Of a stretch of 64,000 nucleotides of DNA, positions 1 through 9,999 are shown piece after piece. The notes beneath the pieces are model-generated. The model saw only the letters and a list, made by a program, of their open reading frames with translations. It was not told the origin of the DNA and searched no databases. Each line of letters starts with the position of its first letter. Within the stretch, counting starts at the first letter, position 1. The translations under genes and the position numbers were made by a program. Source of the stretch: Favolaschia claudopus (taxonomy: Eukaryota; Basidiomycota; Agaricomycetes; Agaricales; Mycenaceae); contig JAWWNJ010000093.1 of assembly GCA_037176885.1 (NCBI GenBank), positions 496,001 to 560,000 on the forward strand, written 5' to 3'.

Positions 1-284
1 CCGCGCGTCGAGGTACGATTGTTCAGACTTTTAACAAGCGAATCAAGAGCTGAGGGTTTGTTTCTCAATTTGCTTCCTGCCGTCTCCCACCATCGATCTC
101 CTTCAGCAGCCGCCAACCCGAACGCTCGTGCCTTCCTTTTCAAAGCTTCAAGTCTTCAACGCTGCTGGCAGTCTGCTGCGTTGGTTTCTACTCAGAACTC
201 TATCGATTCCACACTGCTTGGTTGTCGCTCAGTGTCGCTGCGATCTCCAAGAATATCGCTACAGGTCTGATGAACCATTAGCCT

Positions 285-486
285 GTTTGCGATGCAGCCA
301 TTGAATGGCTAATGGCTACGCAAGTGCCCGAATTCCGGCGTATTGACGAAAGCTACCCCCGGTCTGAGCATCCAATTTTTATTCCAAATAGCTCTTCTTG
401 ACTTCGACATAAAAGTTTAGCCCATCCAACTTTCCTAATACGGAAATCGGTAGCCATTCAATGGCTCCAATGGCTCTTCGCAAACC
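285..486. repeat. Small inverted-repeat element (MITE-like)
   Basis: The two ends carry imperfect inverted copies of a motif reading GTTTGCGA then GCAGCCATTGAATGGCT, separated by about 150 bp of unrelated sequence. There is no coding potential. The arrangement is that of a miniature inverted-repeat element, but I could not define a clean target duplication, so the superfamily is open. Confidence 0.4.
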
Positions 487-1595
487 CTCTATTGTCAAGT
501 TTCTTTCCATTCCTCGTCAAACGGTCACTTTGTGGCTTCAATATTACCCATCTTTGTCATTCAACATTGCTCTATAGCTGTTCATACTCAACACAATCGA
601 ATTGCACTCGAATCAAGCCGTGCCACTGCCTGCCCTCAACCCCAACAATCTTTTTTTGTTACATTTTTTCAACATAGATGGTCTGAGAATGCTGGCAAGC
701 CTAATCAATCAACTCATTGAATATTTTCTGCCGTCCCATCCCAATTGATCAAATTCAAGGCACTTCATCGGAGCTCGAATGACCGCCGCCTCAATATGGT
801 TCCGAAGATTTACAATGTTTGGGCCATTGATGAGAATAACAAGCAACACAGTAGGTATTTGGATACAGAGATACTTACTGGGAGACTTCTCACTCTTCAT
901 CACTAGATCCTTGAGCTGAATCAAAGCAGTCGTGGCTTCTGAGGTACGTCGCTGAAAAAGAAAAATCGATTGGCAGCTCGCTTTCCCGGTTCAGATTCGA
1001 GTAGTGTATTCCGAGTCCATCGGAGCGAAGTGCAGCTCGTGCAGTCCGTATTCTTCCACTAGTGTTGTTGTCGATATTGACGTCAAACTAACATACAGGG
1101 AGCAGCGGGACGTGGAACTCAAGCGAGTCCGCCATTTATGTTCAATGTCCATGCCCCGCGGGTGCCGGAGCGAAGCGGAGGCGTATGTTGTAGAAGGTTG
1201 AAATCAGCTTCGTTGGATTGTTGGATTTGATTTGATTGGGTTTGGGACATTTGTTGATTTCACCTTCGGTTCTCCCGCTCGCGCTTCATCGTCACTGTCC
1301 GGAACCTCAAAGATCTCCGGGGACACTGATTGAGAAACAACCCCGATTTCAGGTTCCGAAGTGGAACTCGTCAGAGTTGTGCACGCTTTTCCGCACACGG
1401 GATCGGGATCGCCACTAAGAGAAGGAACGATAGAGTGGAGGACACGCTGCCCAAAGCAGCGGGGCGGCAAAACGTGATCGGGGAGGCGGCTGGTAGGCCC
1501 AAAAGGAGACGTGGAGAGAGGTCCAGAGGATCGTTGAAGTCAGAGGTATCAAGCTAAACGAATCAGGTCAACGAAAGATTTGAAATAATTTCAAG
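487..1595. other. Stretch with no supported gene
   Basis: Only short open frames occur here (minus strand at 709-924 and 1204-1470). They show no domain and no convincing intron structure. I see no promoter or repeat that I can defend. Confidence 0.4.
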
Positions 1596-1745
1596 TAAGG
1601 CTGGAATATTATGATTAAATACACCGCTGAGCCATAATGTACCATAATCGTATCATAATTTTACGGTTCTGGCCCATATTTAATCATAAGAGTATTCATA
1701 ATGTATTGTAATCGGAACGTAATCATACTTAATCGTATTTAATGA
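1596..1745. repeat. AT-rich inverted-repeat element, copy 1
   Basis: It begins TAAGGCTGGA and runs into a palindromic AT-rich stretch (ATTATGATTAAATA and its complements). A related element lies at 2460-2634, where the TAAGGCTGG end is on the opposite side. The terminus resembles the TAAGGCTCCAACC end of the hAT-type insertion at 60293-60823, so this may be a MITE of that kind (inference). Confidence 0.4.
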
Positions 1746-2335
1746 ATGCTGACGCCCTCCAAAAAATCTACCCCTTCGCCGAAGCCAGCATTGAGAAGCT
1801 CTTTTGTTACAACCGTTGCAGCCACAGTCAAAGCCGCCATGGAGGAGCGGGAATCCGACATTGTGTGCTTACTGCTCGAGAAAAGCGGTGATCAATTTGA
1901 GGACGTGAACGACAACAAAAATACGACTCACAGGGTATCTAGAATGCTGTTCAGATCCCGTATCCTACGCGCCAGCATTCCTACTCCATCCGTGCCTTTG
2001 ATACCGTCTTGCTGGGAATAGAATTCCAGAAACGGGCAGATGAGATCCATGCCATGTTCGCCTCGAGTGATGCGCTTATGCTGCTCGTCTGCAGATACCT
2101 GGAACGCCCGCTCTCACTGCCGGTTTGCCGTGAACTGAGCACCTTCTTCCTCGTCAATTTCGAAGTCCCCGAAGTAGCGAGCAAGGGGGCCATCAGGAAG
2201 AGCGACTGGCAGAGAGTCAGGTAGAGCCTCAATTCGGGCCCGCAGTGCCTTGAGCATGGCTGGGAAGTATTTGACCAGCTGAGCATCATCGAACATGGCG
2301 GACGACGTGAGCGGGGGAGCGCCGACAGCGAGCAA
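1746..2335 (-). pseudogene. Hypothetical protein fragment between two AT-rich elements
   Basis: On the minus strand a frame starting with an acidic, leucine-rich segment (2335 to about 2117, ending EIDEEEGAQFTANRQ) is followed in another frame by a segment containing GMDLICPFLEFYSQQDG (about 2100-1930). GT/AG pairs that could join them are present, but the shortest candidates are under 40 bp, so I cannot give a reliable exon model. No family is recognised. The fragment sits exactly between two copies of an AT-rich repeat, which may mean it is the unduplicated host sequence between two insertions or the cargo of a larger element. Confidence 0.3.
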
Positions 2336-2459
2336 GACGGTGAGAGAGTGAAAATTTAGCCGAGATGAGTCATGGAAATGCCCGGTCCGTTAAATCCGTC
2401 TTATGCTGTCATCCGCCTTACTCTCGGCCTCTTCCGATGGAACGACACTGGCACGCGCG

Positions 2460-2634
2460 GGGCTTAATATTATGATTAAATATGAACTCCCTATCATAAT
2501 GTAATCGTAACATAATGTAACACACTGCCCAGTATTCCTAGACCTTAATATTATGTGGCTGGCTCTATTTAATCATATTTTTAGGCATTATAATTTATTA
2601 TATTTAAATATACTCATAATTTTATCCAGCCTTA
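2460..2634. repeat. AT-rich inverted-repeat element, copy 2
   Basis: It contains GCTTAATATTATGATTAAAT on the left and, on the right, the complement of TAAGGCTGG next to AT-rich palindromic sequence. It is related to the element at 1596-1745 but in the opposite orientation at its best-preserved end. Confidence 0.4.
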
Positions 2635-3055
2635 AAATTTTCAAGGAGTCGTTTACGCACCACCTTCGGTAAAATGCCGCACCAGATAGTGGCTGAGGTC
2701 GGTGCACTGGTTATCGCGAAGTCGTTCAATGCTGCACCAGAAGCCGGGATGTCTGTGTACGAGGGGGGGGGGGACCAGACTTGCGCTTCTTTTCCGGAGG
2801 CGAAGTCGGAGTCAACGCCGATGAACCAGCACCCAATCCATGCAAGTTGCGTTGAATCGAAGCCTGACGAGCCTGTTGAACGGAAGCAGTCAAAGGCCGA
2901 GCGAGACCGGCGAAGGCAACAACAGGGCGATGGGGAACGATGACAGAGGAAGCGGTAGAAGATGCTGCAGCAGGGACAGGCTGGGGAAGCGAATGAGAGG
3001 GAGTCCCGGAAAATACAGCCGAAGTGGTGGTGGTCGCGGTAGTGGTAAAGCTTGA

Positions 3056-3415
3056 TTAAATTAACGGATCAATGAACATCGCGTAATGATGAAATACCCA
3101 CGTTGCGGGGGGTTGAACAAGAGCCGACCAACGGGCACCACAAATGCAAATCAAACGCATGGTCCAAGTAACACTTGCCTTGAAAGAAGTCAGAATAGAA
3201 TAGCACACATCCAAAACACAAATTGGACTTACCGACCAGAACGAGGCACAACGGCCATCACTCGTTCCGCCGGGGGCAAACATCTTGTTTTGTTCGGTGA
3301 GGTCGGAAAATTGAATCGTGTGGACCAAGTAGGGATGACCGCAGGAGAAACAGATCGTCTCCGGGTTGTCAAAGTCCTGTATTAGTTCGTTTAAGGCAAG
3401 GAAATGGAAGAACAT
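3056..3415 (-). CDS. Small cysteine-motif hypothetical protein (one in-frame intron)
   Basis: The start at 3415 opens a frame that runs to 3056. A typical short fungal intron (GTAAGT donor, TTTCAAG acceptor) at 3179-3232 is 54 bp, a multiple of three, so retention would not shift the frame. The spliced product is about 101 residues. It carries two related motifs, CFSCGHPYLVH near residue 22 and CICGARWS near residue 71, joined by a glycine-rich GGTSDGRCASFWS stretch. This pattern is like small uncharacterised mushroom proteins with paired Cys-x-Cys-Gly segments (recalled family resemblance, not searched). It could be a truncated copy of a longer protein. Function unknown. Confidence 0.45.
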   Translation of the reverse strand: MFFHFLALNELIQDFDNPETICFSCGHPYLVHTIQFSDLTEQNKMFAPGGTSDGRCASFWSVSPICVLDVCYSILTSFKASVTWTMRLICICGARWSALVQPPATWVFHHYAMFIDPLI

Positions 3416-3699
3416 ACAGGTGCGGCGAAATCAATTTACTTGCCAAATATGGAAATTGCCATCAAAGCTACCCTACTGCACGGAAAAACGACTCACTGGT
3501 CGGTGGAAATAGGATAGACGGGATGTATTCCTTGTGTAGAATAGGTCTATCTACAAAAGCAAGCCGAATCTGTCATGTTTGTGACAGGTTTTGGATGAAT
3601 TTTCCTGGACAAGCTCGCCGGCCAGCTCGGCAAAATCCATACAAAAGCCCAGATTTTTCTACACCAAACATACCGGCTTGGGGCTCTCAACATTTTTGT

Positions 3700-3890
3700 C
3701 AAGGGTGATGGGATGCGCGAGGATGACTGGCGCCCAGTGGGGAACACACAGCGGCGATGAGCCTTCGCCGCTGGCGCCCAGGTCGTGGGGTGATGGGATG
3801 CGCGAGGATGAACCCAAAAAGAGACGCCCAGACGAGGGGATCCCACAGGCCCACGGCTAACCCAAAACAGAAGGCGGCTTTGAATTGACT
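3700..3890. repeat. Diverged copy of the 49.3-kb repeat family (R1 type)
   Basis: GTCGTGGGGTGATGGGATGC followed by CGCGAGG, a block around GAGACGCCCAGACGAGGG, and CTAACCCAAAACAGAAGGCG match in order the segment at about 49302-49403. The first block also occurs twice within this stretch. There is no coding potential; it is probably the edge of a dispersed, perhaps LTR-derived, repeat. Confidence 0.5.
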
Positions 3891-4779
3891 TGATTTGGGT
3901 CATGAAATTCGAAACAACTTGGTTGAGTGGAATGCGGGAGTGGCAAGATTGCGTTTTGGGACAAACAGCTTCGGAAATGCGCTGCCGTGATGGAGTCAAG
4001 AAGTAATCCTGTGTGTTATTGGATTTCGGTGTTAAACGTGTCTTGATGAAACTATCGAGACTCGAGAGTGATAAGCTGGGAGGAAGTAGTTGCCTTTATT
4101 TGGATACTATTCCATTTGAAAGAGGTTATGAATAGAGAGCAGTAGGGGATTGTTAGTTGAACTTGAGTAGAATCTGAAGTGTTCGCGCCGTAATCTTGAG
4201 TAATTGAATATAGAGGTACCATGATTACGTCTCAGGCCCGATGGAAGATATGTGGAATCTAAAATTGAAGAAGGTCCGAAGGTCGCGAAGGAAAAGCAAG
4301 CATGAACTTGATGAAGATCCAGGGAATCACGTTCCGTGAAGTCGAGGAAAATCTATGAGGTTGAGCTAGAATAGGAAGAACCCGTGAATTGGATGTATAG
4401 AGGAAGTATTGGAGTATTGAGTTGGAGTGCGTCGACTGACCATGGCTTCTTGAGGATTATGCCTTGAAAAAAAAGTACAATTGATCAAGGCAGCGCAATC
4501 AAATAGCCTCAATGTATGGATTTGACTTGAAGGACAGGTTCGATAATGCGTAGCTATTAATCGGATATCGGTGAAATGCCTCTTAGAATGCCAACACAAG
4601 CTAATTGGGAAAACGATGTTCTCTTGTATATCGTGGTTTGTCGGCATAAAAACGATGCTGACGGCCGGGAAGAAACCATTCAATGTAGTGAGACAGTTGC
4701 TTGTGGCAGCTGCCAGAGGATGTGAAGTTGCGCGTCTATCAGGGACGCAGAATGGAACGCAAAACGGAGCAGTTATCAT

Positions 4780-6240
4780 TGTTGCGTTCCCCTCCTCGAT
4801 AATATTGTCCCTGACAGCCACATTCTGGTGAGCGAGTGCAAGCTGTTGTCTCAGCTCGAGAATATCGTTTTCAAGCTGACCCCTTGGCTTGTAAGCTTCA
4901 TCGCTGCGCTCGGCGGTGGAGAGGGACCGGTCTGGCATCGGGATGGACTGAGGAACATGTTGGATAACGGGTGGGACAATTGCGGTGGAGTAGGATCTGA
5001 TTTTGGGGGATCCAAGGAGGAGAGAGCCGTGGGAGGTGGCTCCAAGGTGCGATTACAATGTTCGCATTTTTTTCGAAGGTGACCAGAGCTCAGGGTCGAT
5101 GTTCTCGTCCCACTCTTCTCGTCTCCGTCGGCGGGAGGGTGAGTCGGCTGGTGTGTCGGGTAGCCCCGACGTACTCACCACATTGGAAGGGGACAAGTCG
5201 AAGCGGGTGGGAGGCTGGATGCGCATTGCGTTGGTTATCGCACGGACAGGGCTTGGTTGCGGCATCGGGAACTCTGCCCGAGTCGACGTTGCGACGCTCG
5301 GCTTCATCTGCTCCTCGGTGACGAAGTTCGGATTGAACGGTATGATTCCCGTCACCTTGAAAGCGGAGCGGACAGTTGATTCGTCAAATGCTTCTTTGTA
5401 GGCCTTCGCCCACACGGTCATGAACTCGGCCTTCGACACATCGCGCATGTGCTCATCCTCGAAGGCTATGATTGCCGCCCGCCAGCAATCCTTCATCTTT
5501 GCAAAGCAGACGACATCAAGGCCTTGAAGTGCATGCGTGCAGTGCGGTGGATAACCCAGTAAGATTATGTTGTTCTCCCGGCAAAATTTGACGACCAGGT
5601 CACTGTAGTGGGAACTGTGGCCATCAAGAAGCAGCACTCGCGGGAGACCGTTCGCCTCATCACGCAATCATCACGCTTCGCCGGGTCGAAGACTTTGATC
5701 AGCCGTTATGTAATATCCGAGCTCTCCGGAGTCCGTTGAACCATTGGAAGATTTGGCTACATAGTTTCGGCTCGTGAGTGTGCGTTTTAAATTGGTAAGA
5801 TCTTAACTCACAATGCATTGACAGTGTTCCCGTCGTTCCAACTGCTCTGGAAATTTACCCCCGGGAAGATGATCATTGGCGGCACATTCATCTTCCCAAG
5901 AGGTGTCAGCAACCGCACGTGCATCAGAGGGGGGCCAAATATTATTATTTGTTGTGAGACACTGATGCGGACGTGAATTGGCGTGAATTGGTTATTGTAA
6001 AGCAAACCGAAACTACAGGATGTAAGGTATCAATTTCCGAAGGGCTCTGAGCACCCAAACCTGACCCGAATGCCTCGCACAGAGGTGTTTTCGCTTTTGA
6101 TGACCACGACCAACCAAATATAAATATTTTGTTCCTCCCTCAAGCGACGTCAAACACGTGCGGTTGATGGGGGTCCAGATCCAGAGCTCTTCATCGCCGC
6201 GAACCATGTCCCATGTCTGTGGACGGGCCAAGTTATTCAA
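4780..6240 (-). pseudogene. Pogo/Fot-like DDE transposase, degenerate
   Basis: Read on the minus strand, the pieces are collinear with a DDE_1-type transposase. A segment NVPPMIIFPGVNFQSSWNDG lies near 5900. After a probable short intron (GTGAGT to ATGTAG) comes a segment around NGSTDSGELGYYITAD near 5720. Next is RVLLLDGHSSHYSD near 5620, where the conserved Asp-Gly-His of this family falls, then LLGYPPHCTHALQGLDV near 5550. The C-terminal coiled-coil-like end, QLENDILELRQQLALAHQN, lies near 4850 in another frame. Frameshifts and in-frame stops (for example just before 5667) show that it is not functional. The N-terminal DNA-binding part is not recognisable upstream of 6240. It would have catalysed cut-and-paste transposition at TA targets. 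I see no terminal inverted repeats around it. Confidence 0.75.
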
Positions 6241-7515
6241 GTTGCAAAAGAAGAGGAAAAAGGGGGAAAAAGAGAGAGAGTTTCAAATTCAAGTTCTTGT
6301 TTGCCCCCAGCTTTTCGAGGCCTAATACGCTCTCGAAAGTACGCTACAGTCAGAATTCATCTTGATTTCCCATGTCCCAATCCGGGAATTCAAGTTTGCG
6401 GCATGTCCTTAGTCCATTCTGGGGTTGTCCCCGAATAGACTAGGGACCCAGCCAATGTAATTCAAGATATTTTCGTTTTAGTTGCCGTTGCCGGACATTG
6501 CCAGCACGACGATGTCGCAGCAACGACCGTCTCTTCTGAGTCTCTCCTCTTCCTCTTCGCCTGCTGGCCCTCTCTAATACTTTCACACTCAAATCCAACT
6601 TGAACTCACGATCACACATTGACATTGATAGCATACTGTATGGCTTTCGGGTTCGAATCCGAGGTCAGGATCTTTATTTTTCTCTTTTCGTTTTCATTTC
6701 CTTTTGCCGTCCTCCGTTTCCGACGCTTGATATCGCTATTGTACACTGTTCCCAGTATGCACATTCGTCCCGTTCAATTTTGTTAAGATAATGCCGAGAA
6801 ATATACAACCGTTCAATAGTTCAATTTGGAGTCTCTGGTCAGACATCAGACAAATAATTAATGTTGGTTTTGAACGTACTGTGTTATAACACCTTTTCCA
6901 ACGACATGGTACATTAAGTTGCTGAATATATATAAGCGGGGGTACAACATGAACCCTTGTCAACTCTACTTACAGAAAACTTCCTTTTTTGGAAAATCTT
7001 TGATTCCCAATTTCCCTCACAATTTGAGAGTATGGGGCTTCTGATATGGTGCCTGCATGATGTGTCGAGCATTAGTATCTATTAGTATCAGCTCGCATGG
7101 CCATCGCCATCCCTCATACGCGCTGCGTTCTTAGATTCACCGCCGCCGCCCGCGGCCAAATCACGTGCACGTGAACTGTCACTGGGTCAATAGCGCCAAG
7201 TATCTACCTGGTTACTGCCGTGAAACGGACGGGACGGGACGGACGGCACCCGTCCCGTCTGAGGCTTTGAGTGTACGCTAGACGGACGGGTCCGGACGGC
7301 TGACTGCCGTTTTTCCCGTTTTCTTGGCCGGAAACGGACGGGACGGACGGGTTGAAGCCCTAGTTGTACGGGGCCTCAAGTTGATCAACTTGAAACAACG
7401 TCGCTGACAGACGGAGGGTGTCATCCGGAAACGTCTGAGGTAAAAAGCCCAGCTACGTAGACGGAGGCCTGGAGGAGAGCGCCGTAGCGTATTCTTAAAC
7501 GCGCTGAGGTTACGA
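6241..7515. other. No supported gene; GC-rich CGGACGGGAC repeats at 7225-7365
   Basis: There is a purine-rich run near 6247-6285 and a B-box-like GGGTTCGAATCC at about 6649 without a matching tRNA fold. A block of repeated CGGACGGGAC/GTCCCGTC words lies at 7225-7365. The repeated words are self-complementary and resemble ends of GC-rich DNA transposons, but no complete element can be defined. Confidence 0.35.
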
Positions 7516-9688
7516 CCCAGTGAAAACGTCGGGCAGCCGGATCGAACGGGCTCGAACAAATAGAACTATATCGAACCTCCTCGAATTTTTGTCAACATTT
7601 CTAAAAATAAGTTCGCGCCAAAACACTGCGCGCGCTCACCGCAGAGTGACTTGCACGCCGTCGAAACTCCCCAAAAGAGCCCGTGAGAAAACACACAAAG
7701 TTGTTTGTTTCTGTGCTTTATCCCACGCATCCCTCTTTCTTTCTTACCACCACCATCTCCCTTTGCTTTGTCCGAATTCCAAAGTCTTCTTGTCGTCGGC
7801 CCCGTCCTCCCCGTCGTCGTCGTCGTCGCCGCGCGCTGCCGCCATCTGGCTCATTATCCCATCTTCCACTTCGCTCCGTTCTCTCCACGTCTACGGTCTA
7901 CTTCAAGTAATCACATTAGTCTTCTTGTCACCGGCTGGCGGCCCTCTTCTTTTCTGTCGTCTGTCTCTGGCTGGGCTGTGTTCCTATCTGACTCTGTCTA
8001 CGATACAAGCTCTCCCAGCGTCGTTTCTCGAGCCGAAGCTGTGGCTACGCATACTTCGGCTGCCTACCATCTCCCTCCGATTTGAATGTGGCGCCGTAAG
8101 CCTTTTGTTCCACGTTCACCCACATCCGCTAACTCACTTCGTTTGCTAGCTGATTAGCCGCTGCTTGCGGGGCGCTCGCCGTTAGTGAGTACGGCCTTTA
8201 TCACCTTTTCTTTCGCTCATTTGAGGCGCGCAGTCGGTAGTATGCCTCGGAGCTCATTCGAAACTACAGTCAACTCCTGCAGGGTCAACTCGCTTCACCG
8301 CTAACTCAGTTAGTTCTCTTTTTATTTGCCTAGACTTGGCTAGATTGTTAACTCGGTAGCCGTGCAGAATTTAGTACTCGTTTGGGCCCTATCTCTTTTT
8401 TCCCCCTTGTCGCTTCGCCTGCGGTATTTCCCGCGCGCATCCCAGTATGTATCGTTTCAACGGCAAGTACCCCTTTGGATTTATTCTCACTTTGCAGATA
8501 CGATATATCGCCGCCTCACGTTGATCAGACTTTCAAGGTAGGTTTGTTTAGTTCTGCTCTCCGTCTTCACTTGTCTCACGGCTTTCTTGTCTGCAGATAA
8601 GGCATCTCCAAAACCCGGGTCGACCTGGGTGAGCTGGAATCATCTAACATGTGCCTTCGTAAACTAATTTCCTCCCAATATAGATATTCTTGGCCACTTG
8701 TCTTTCGATTGAAGAACAGTTTACTGCGGGTTCGTCTCTCTATCTTCCTCCGTTTGTCTTTGTCTAACCCATCTTTGTGATTGACCACAGTGGCGAAGAA
8801 CGACAGCGACAATACCGTTGGCGTGAGGCAGGGGGGGTGGAAGTCGCAACGAGTTCAACGGCGTGGCGGTGGGCGGGGCAGAGGCAGTGGGGCAGCAGTG
8901 GCGGTCGGGCTAGGCAGTAAAAATAGCATGTATTCCCATAGTGAATACATCTCGCTCTACACAGTTCGAGGTAGTTCGATATGCAATGCTAAAACCCTCG
9001 AGCCAGATCGTGCCCTCGGCCAATGGGAAAAAGTTCGAGGAAGTGGGGGTCGGCAATGTCAGTGTGTTTGATGGCCCGTTATGTAACTTCACAGCCACCG
9101 GAAAACCTGTCGAGTACATGTTTCCAAAATGCGCGAGGCTCCTGTACCCTTACACATATTTCTAGAGTGGATTAGGTCAGTATTGCTACATGCACGGCTG
9201 TACCACCTTATTTGAGTCTATTCTGTTCACATGGGCGCTTGAACGCGAGAGGTCACACATGTCACACCGTGATTTACACGTTAATGATCGTGCCGCGGAT
9301 TTCGCGTCTGCAGCTCCGGCGGCTCCACACAAACCCCTCGGCCGGCAACCCGGCCCAACCTTTCACGAATATCTCGGGATTCGGCGGGACACATTTTTTA
9401 TTACGGCCTTTGTTGTCGTGACCGGTAATCCAAAATTGAGTACAAGTTGAAAATTAAAAATCTGTCCCGATAAATCTCTAGATATAGTGCTGAGACTTCT
9501 ATTTGCACAAGCATTTCGGCTGGATTGGTTGCAGCGGGAGCTACACACTCGAAGGCGACTGATCAGGTCGGATTGTGCGGTGGGAATGTGATAGTCACAC
9601 TTTGTGACATCTGTCACTCAACCGACCATTGCCGACCCCCAGAGGAAGTTCGAGGCCGTTCGATCCGGCTGCCCGACGTTTTCACTGG
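7516..9688. mobile_element. 2.17-kb DNA transposon with ~45-bp terminal inverted repeats and no transposase
   Basis: The left end (7516-7560) begins CCCAGTGAAAACGTCGGGCA and continues through GCCGGATCGAACGG. The right end (9645-9688) is its inverted complement with a few mismatches. The 8-bp word GGTTACGA immediately precedes the left end (7508-7515) and immediately follows the right end (9689-9696), as expected of an 8-bp hAT-type target duplication. The terminal base count differs by one between the ends. The interior is pyrimidine-rich on the plus strand and has no transposase domain in any frame. The longest frame (7520-8149) starts inside the terminal repeat and is low complexity. I read it as a non-autonomous element, perhaps carrying captured non-coding host DNA. 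Confidence 0.65.
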
Positions 9689-9856
9689 GGTTACGAGGTG
9701 GTGGTGGAAGGGAGAGAGAGAGAGGAATGTTGCCGCATCAACGACGTCGTGGCAGTCGGGTTGGAGACTGAGAGTGTTAGCCAACTCTACAAGCATACAG
9801 TACATGCACCACTTGCCCCCCAGTTGTCGAATACTCGAAGAATCGAGCCCGAGGGG

Positions 9857-9868
9857 AAAAAAAAAAAA
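9857..9868. repeat. A12 homopolymer in otherwise featureless sequence
   Basis: A run of 12 adenines lies about 160 bp outside the right end of the 2.17-kb transposon. The stretch 9697-10000 holds no gene that I can see. Confidence 0.5.
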
Positions 9869-9999
9869 TCCTGAGATTTCCTCGTAACTCCAACCTGAGA
9901 TCCGCCTTTCGATTCGTTTACTTCTCATGCGATTCAAACAACCGAAAGTGTATTCAAAGAATAGAAAATTTTATTCATCCTGCTATTAAAGTTACATGG

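Noticed and set aside
6640..6670. GGGTTCGAATCC as a tRNA T arm
   Set aside because: No pairing acceptor stem or D arm could be found upstream, so a box-B match alone is not enough.
7520..8149. 209-codon frame inside the 2.17-kb transposon
   Set aside because: It begins in the terminal inverted repeat, is low-complexity (poly-Ser, Leu-rich) and shares its DNA with other open frames. No domain.
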